DNA of 64,000 nucleotides from an uncultured Eubacteriales bacterium (lineage in GTDB: Bacteria; Bacillota; Clostridia; Oscillospirales; CAG-272). A program made the translations under genes and the position numbers. Within the stretch, counting starts at the first letter, position 1. Each line of letters starts with the position of its first letter. Of this stretch, positions 63,504-64,000 are shown piece after piece. The stretch covers positions 9,520 through 73,519 of the forward strand of contig CAKRZE010000013.1 of NCBI GenBank assembly GCA_934432725.1. Reading direction: 5' to 3'. The notes under the pieces were generated by a model that saw only the letters and a list, made by a program, of their open reading frames with translations, did not search any database and had not been told where the DNA came from.

Positions 63504-63546
63504 AAAAGGGCAGAAGGTGCGAAAATCATCGCACTTTCTGCCCTTA
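63504..63546 (-). terminator. Strong hairpin, minus-strand terminator
   Basis: AAGGGCAGAAGGTGCGA pairs with TCGCACTTTCTGCCCTT (one G-T wobble) around AAATCA; on the minus strand it is followed by a T-run. Confidence 0.82.
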
Positions 63547-63667
63547 AAAACGGGTACTGCAGGGTTCAAATCCTGTCCGAAGCCGTTTTTTTGAAATGAT
63601 ATCTTTTTTTCTGCACTCTATATCCGGCAAACCCCTTGGTTGCGAAAAAGCGAGGAAACGCGAGAAA

Positions 63668-63697
63668 AACCCCCGAAATCTCACGATTTCGGGGGTT
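63668..63697. repeat. Perfect 13-bp inverted repeat
   Basis: AACCCCCGAAATC/GATTTCGGGGGTT with loop TCAC, placed between two direct copies of TGATATCTTTTTT (63597 and 63707). Function unknown. Confidence 0.65.
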
Positions 63698-63950
63698 CGA
63701 AGCCATGATATCTTTTTTGGCTTCACGATATGGGGTATCACTACAAAACCGATGCACACCGCACTTTTTTTCAAAATCGAGCCGGGCTATTTTGTTTTTG
63801 GATAGACCTCTCCCTTGGTGAAACAGGGGCTTGCAAGTGACCGCGATCTTCCGGGCTTGCAGAACCATGCTTGTAAATGAGCTTATGTACCGTCAAAATT
63901 GTTGACGCTAAAGCCGCATACCGGGCAGCGAAAAAAGGATGAGGCCATTT

Positions 63951-64000
63951 ATGATAGCCTGCATAACGGTTCTTTACGGGTTTCTTTATCTGTCGGGCCT
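63951..64000 (+). CDS. Start of a gene encoding a hydrophobic N-terminus (3' partial)
   Basis: ATG at 63951 after AAGGATGAGG; reads MIACITVLYGFLYLSG to the window edge. Probably a small membrane protein or signal; nothing more can be said. Confidence 0.4.
   Translation, partial: MIACITVLYGFLYLSG

Noticed and set aside
63550..63590. GGGTTCAAATCCTGTCC resembling a tRNA T-arm and possible attachment site
   Set aside because: The flanking bases do not form a 5-bp T-stem with a 7-nt loop, no CCA or acceptor partner is present, and no second copy was found.

Overview
The window looks like chromosome from a Gram-positive anaerobe of the class Clostridia (an Oscillospiraceae/Lachnospiraceae-like gut lineage). 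The evidence is a glgD-glgA pair, a large catabolic pyruvate phosphate dikinase, the glmU/pth/mfd/prsA-type order known from Firmicutes, rpsO-pnp, many near-consensus sigma-A promoters with 17-bp spacers, AGGAGG ribosome sites, lipobox lipoproteins and no outer-membrane genes. Species cannot be named from the sequence alone.

Layout. 1-25.1 kb is mostly housekeeping: glycogen synthesis (glgD partial, an unusual glgA), a THUMP-type RNA methyltransferase, a transglutaminase-like lipoprotein, a methionine gamma-lyase-family enzyme, a PnuC-type transporter and a SIMPL-domain protein. A TetR-controlled divergent cluster follows (membrane protein, ATC hydrolase-like protein, frameshifted alpha/beta hydrolase), then ppdK, an acetyltransferase-only GlmU, a 126-bp tandem repeat, pth, mfd, a PrsA/SurA-like lipoprotein and an endonuclease/phosphatase-fold hydrolase.

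25.3-31.8 kb is an integration hot spot at tRNA-Ser(GGA). A 4.4-kb element (integrase, Rep, SprT-like protease, small genes, probable ribbon-helix-helix repressor) is bounded by a 63-bp direct repeat of the tRNA 3' end. It abuts a second, deleted copy of the same family. In that copy the integrase has been replaced at an 8-nt and a 10-nt microhomology by a short inverted piece of the SprT gene. The two Rep proteins are identical although their genes differ at synonymous sites. A fragment of an unrelated integrase closes the region.

32.3-42.6 kb is the most striking part. A 1161-residue secreted protein (DNRLRE-like, two Ig-like, two ricin-lectin-like modules) ends in a variable C-terminal domain with a Cys/His signature. 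It is followed by a chain of promoterless, signal-less C-terminal cassettes and small membrane or lipoprotein genes. Each cassette begins with the same 140-176-bp stretch of the second lectin module, and the stop codon of each C-terminal domain lies in the ribosome site of the next gene. I read this as a polymorphic-toxin-like locus with exchangeable effector tips (one Cys/His, one HExxH metalloprotease) and cognate or orphan immunity proteins.

42.6-64 kb returns to chromosomal genes: GNAT, VanY-like carboxypeptidase, a fused MacB/FtsX-type ABC transporter behind a YtrA-like operator, pnp, rpsO, cysS, a solute-binding-like lipoprotein, a CBM9-like surface protein, a Na/Pi cotransporter with PhoU domain, a GH36 alpha-galactosidase with a paralogue of only its N-terminal domain, and a PfkB sugar-phosphate kinase. 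The last 1.3 kb is debris of a conjugative element (VirD4/TraG fragment, Cys-rich ORF) and the start of another gene.
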